Source: Chloroflexota bacterium
Lineage (GTDB): Bacteria; Chloroflexota; Limnocylindria; Limnocylindrales; CSP1-4
Direction: 5' to 3'
Assembly: GCA_021814735.1 (NCBI GenBank)
Contig: JAKAHX010000138.1
Span: 1-5,632 of the forward strand
DNA: 5,632 bases
This document shows, piece by piece, positions 4,649-5,632 of the stretch (positions are counted from its first letter, which is position 1; each line of letters begins with the position of its first letter). The position numbers and the translations under genes are program-made. The notes under the pieces were generated by a model. The model was not told the DNA's origin, made no database searches, and saw nothing but the letters and a program-made list of their open reading frames with translations.

Positions 4649-5632
4649 TCACCGGCGCCAGGGCCGGTATCGGAAGAGGAGCGCGAGCAGTCGGACCCGC
4701 AGCCGTCCGTAGGCGCGACGCACGGCGGCCGCGCGGTCGCGGCCCAGCACGTGGTGGCCGTAGGTAGTCTCCACCCGGGCCCTCGCCACGATCTCCAGGT
4801 CAGGTCGCGCGGAGGGCAGCACGTCCCCCAGCATGGTCGCGTACTCGTACACCGTCTGCGCGGGGCGCGGCGCGTAGCCGAAGCGCGCGGCGAGCCGCGC
4901 CACCCCGGTGTACGCGACCGTCGGGCTGCTGGAGGTGCCCCAGCGCAGGCGCGCCCACGTCACCAGGCCCAGCGCCAGCACGATCAGGCCCACGCCAAGC
5001 AGCAGCGAGAGCGGCCCACCGACCGGCCCACCGACCCCCGTCGCGCCTCCCTGGTCCGCGCCCGGCAGGCGCCGCCGAGGACCGACCGTGGTGCCCGTGT
5101 CCGGCACGAAGGTGGGCCCGGTGCGGGGCGAGGCGCTGGCGCCGGGCTTGGCCGAGGGCGTGGGAACCGGCGGTCCGGCCGGCAGGTCCGTGGGGCGCTG
5201 CCCGTTGATCGCGTTGCCCGGTGTGGGATCGAACCGTACCCAGCCGTACTTCGGGAAGTAGACCTCGACCCAGGCGTGCGCCGCGGCGCTCTCGACCTGG
5301 AAGACACCCCCCGGGGTGGGGCGCCCCGGGAGGTACCCGAGCACGTAGCGCGCCGGGATCTGCTGGGTGCGGAGCATCATCACCATCGTCGTGGCGAAGT
5401 ACTCGCAGTAGCCACGGCGGCTGGTCAGCAGGCAGTCAGGTACCGGGACCCCGGGCGCGCAGGCGCCGCGCACGTCGGTGTCGTAGATGAAGTTGCCCCC
5501 GCTGTACAGCCAGTCCTGGATCGCCTTCGCGATGTGGTACGGGTCACGCTGGCTCGCCGGGAGCCGCGCAACGAGCCGGTTGGCGTCGGAGGTCACGATG
5601 GGTCCGATGCTGCCTGGCTCGATCAGGATGTA
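4649..5632 (-). CDS. TgpA-like membrane transglutaminase, C-terminal part
   Basis: The reading frame is open to the right edge, so the N-terminus is missing; 327 residues are visible (numbered from the edge). A transglutaminase-like cysteine-protease-fold domain comes first, with its triad intact: C76 in RRGYCEYFA, H119 in AAHAWVEVYF and D135 in WVRFDPTP. C58 and C67 just before it could form a disulfide in an exported domain. A Pro/Ser/Thr/Gly-rich linker (about 150-205) leads to one membrane helix (about 207-226, LSLLLGVGLIVLALGLV). A cytoplasmic DUF4129-like tail follows, with the YTGVARLAARFGYAPRPAQTVYEYA pattern split over 241-265. Full-length relatives begin with several membrane helices. 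The substrate is unknown; the genes often accompany MoxR ATPase and DUF58 genes, which may lie beyond the edge. GTG 5596 is not taken as the start. Confidence 0.88.
   Translation of the reverse strand, partial: YILIEPGSIGPIVTSDANRLVARLPASQRDPYHIAKAIQDWLYSGGNFIYDTDVRGACAPGVPVPDCLLTSRRGYCEYFATTMVMMLRTQQIPARYVLGYLPGRPTPGGVFQVESAAAHAWVEVYFPKYGWVRFDPTPGNAINGQRPTDLPAGPPVPTPSAKPGASASPRTGPTFVPDTGTTVGPRRRLPGADQGGATGVGGPVGGPLSLLLGVGLIVLALGLVTWARLRWGTSSSPTVAYTGVARLAARFGYAPRPAQTVYEYATMLGDVLPSARPDLEIVARARVETTYGHHVLGRDRAAAVRRAYGRLRVRLLALLFRYRPWRR
5013..5036. repeat. Perfect 12-bp tandem duplication in the linker
   Basis: GGCCCACCGACC occurs twice head to tail. On the coding strand it adds four residues to a Gly/Pro/Val stretch just before the membrane helix of the transglutaminase gene. 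The frame is kept, as expected for a recent in-frame slippage duplication in a disordered linker. Confidence 0.8.

Noticed and set aside
4074..4767. Overlapping open frames on both strands around the end of the phosphatase and the convergent gap
   Set aside because: They are Arg/Pro/Gly-rich shadows without start signals or motifs, and they conflict with the two well-supported genes.
1..5632. CRISPR array, tRNA or rRNA gene, insertion sequence, attachment site
   Set aside because: Read on both strands, I saw no regularly spaced repeats, no tRNA-like cloverleaf, no transposase motifs and no terminal inverted repeats with target duplications.

Overview
This is a GC-rich window (I estimate above 70 % G+C, with strong G/C preference at third codon positions) that is almost fully coding. 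The gene content and style suggest a high-GC bacterium. Chloroflexota (the Thermomicrobia/Limnocylindria side) is my best guess: a class V aminotransferase sits next to serA, with a histidine-phosphatase-family phosphatase and a TgpA-like transglutaminase beside them. An actinobacterium cannot be excluded. The phylum is inference and no marker gene in the window settles it.

Layout. (1) Positions 1-131 are an edge region with no assignable gene. (2) Positions 132-817, minus strand, hold a two-gene type II toxin-antitoxin module: a ribbon-helix-helix antitoxin followed by a PIN-domain (VapC-like) toxin whose GTG start overlaps the antitoxin stop (GTGA). (3) Positions 818-931 are a 114-bp divergent intergenic region with a good -35/-10 pair for the antitoxin, a short palindrome over that gene's start codon, and a weaker candidate promoter for the rightward genes. 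(4) Positions 932-4564, plus strand, hold three overlapping genes: a class V PLP aminotransferase, a three-domain D-3-phosphoglycerate dehydrogenase (SerA) and a histidine-phosphatase-superfamily phosphatase. They are joined by ATGA (4 nt) and GTGACTGA (8 nt) overlaps. (5) Positions 4565-4648 are a short convergent gap with a hairpin. (6) Positions 4649-5632, minus strand, are the C-terminal part of a membrane-anchored transglutaminase-like protein whose N-terminus lies beyond the right edge.

How the genes work together. The three rightward genes match the three steps of the phosphorylated serine pathway: 3-phosphoglycerate to 3-phosphohydroxypyruvate (SerA), to O-phosphoserine (aminotransferase), to serine (phosphatase). 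Steps two and three would use non-SerC and non-SerB families. SerA is certain. The other two roles rest on family plus operon context, and the phosphatase lacks two residues I would have liked to see. The toxin-antitoxin pair diverges from this operon and probably regulates itself. The transglutaminase is unrelated and faces the operon tail to tail.
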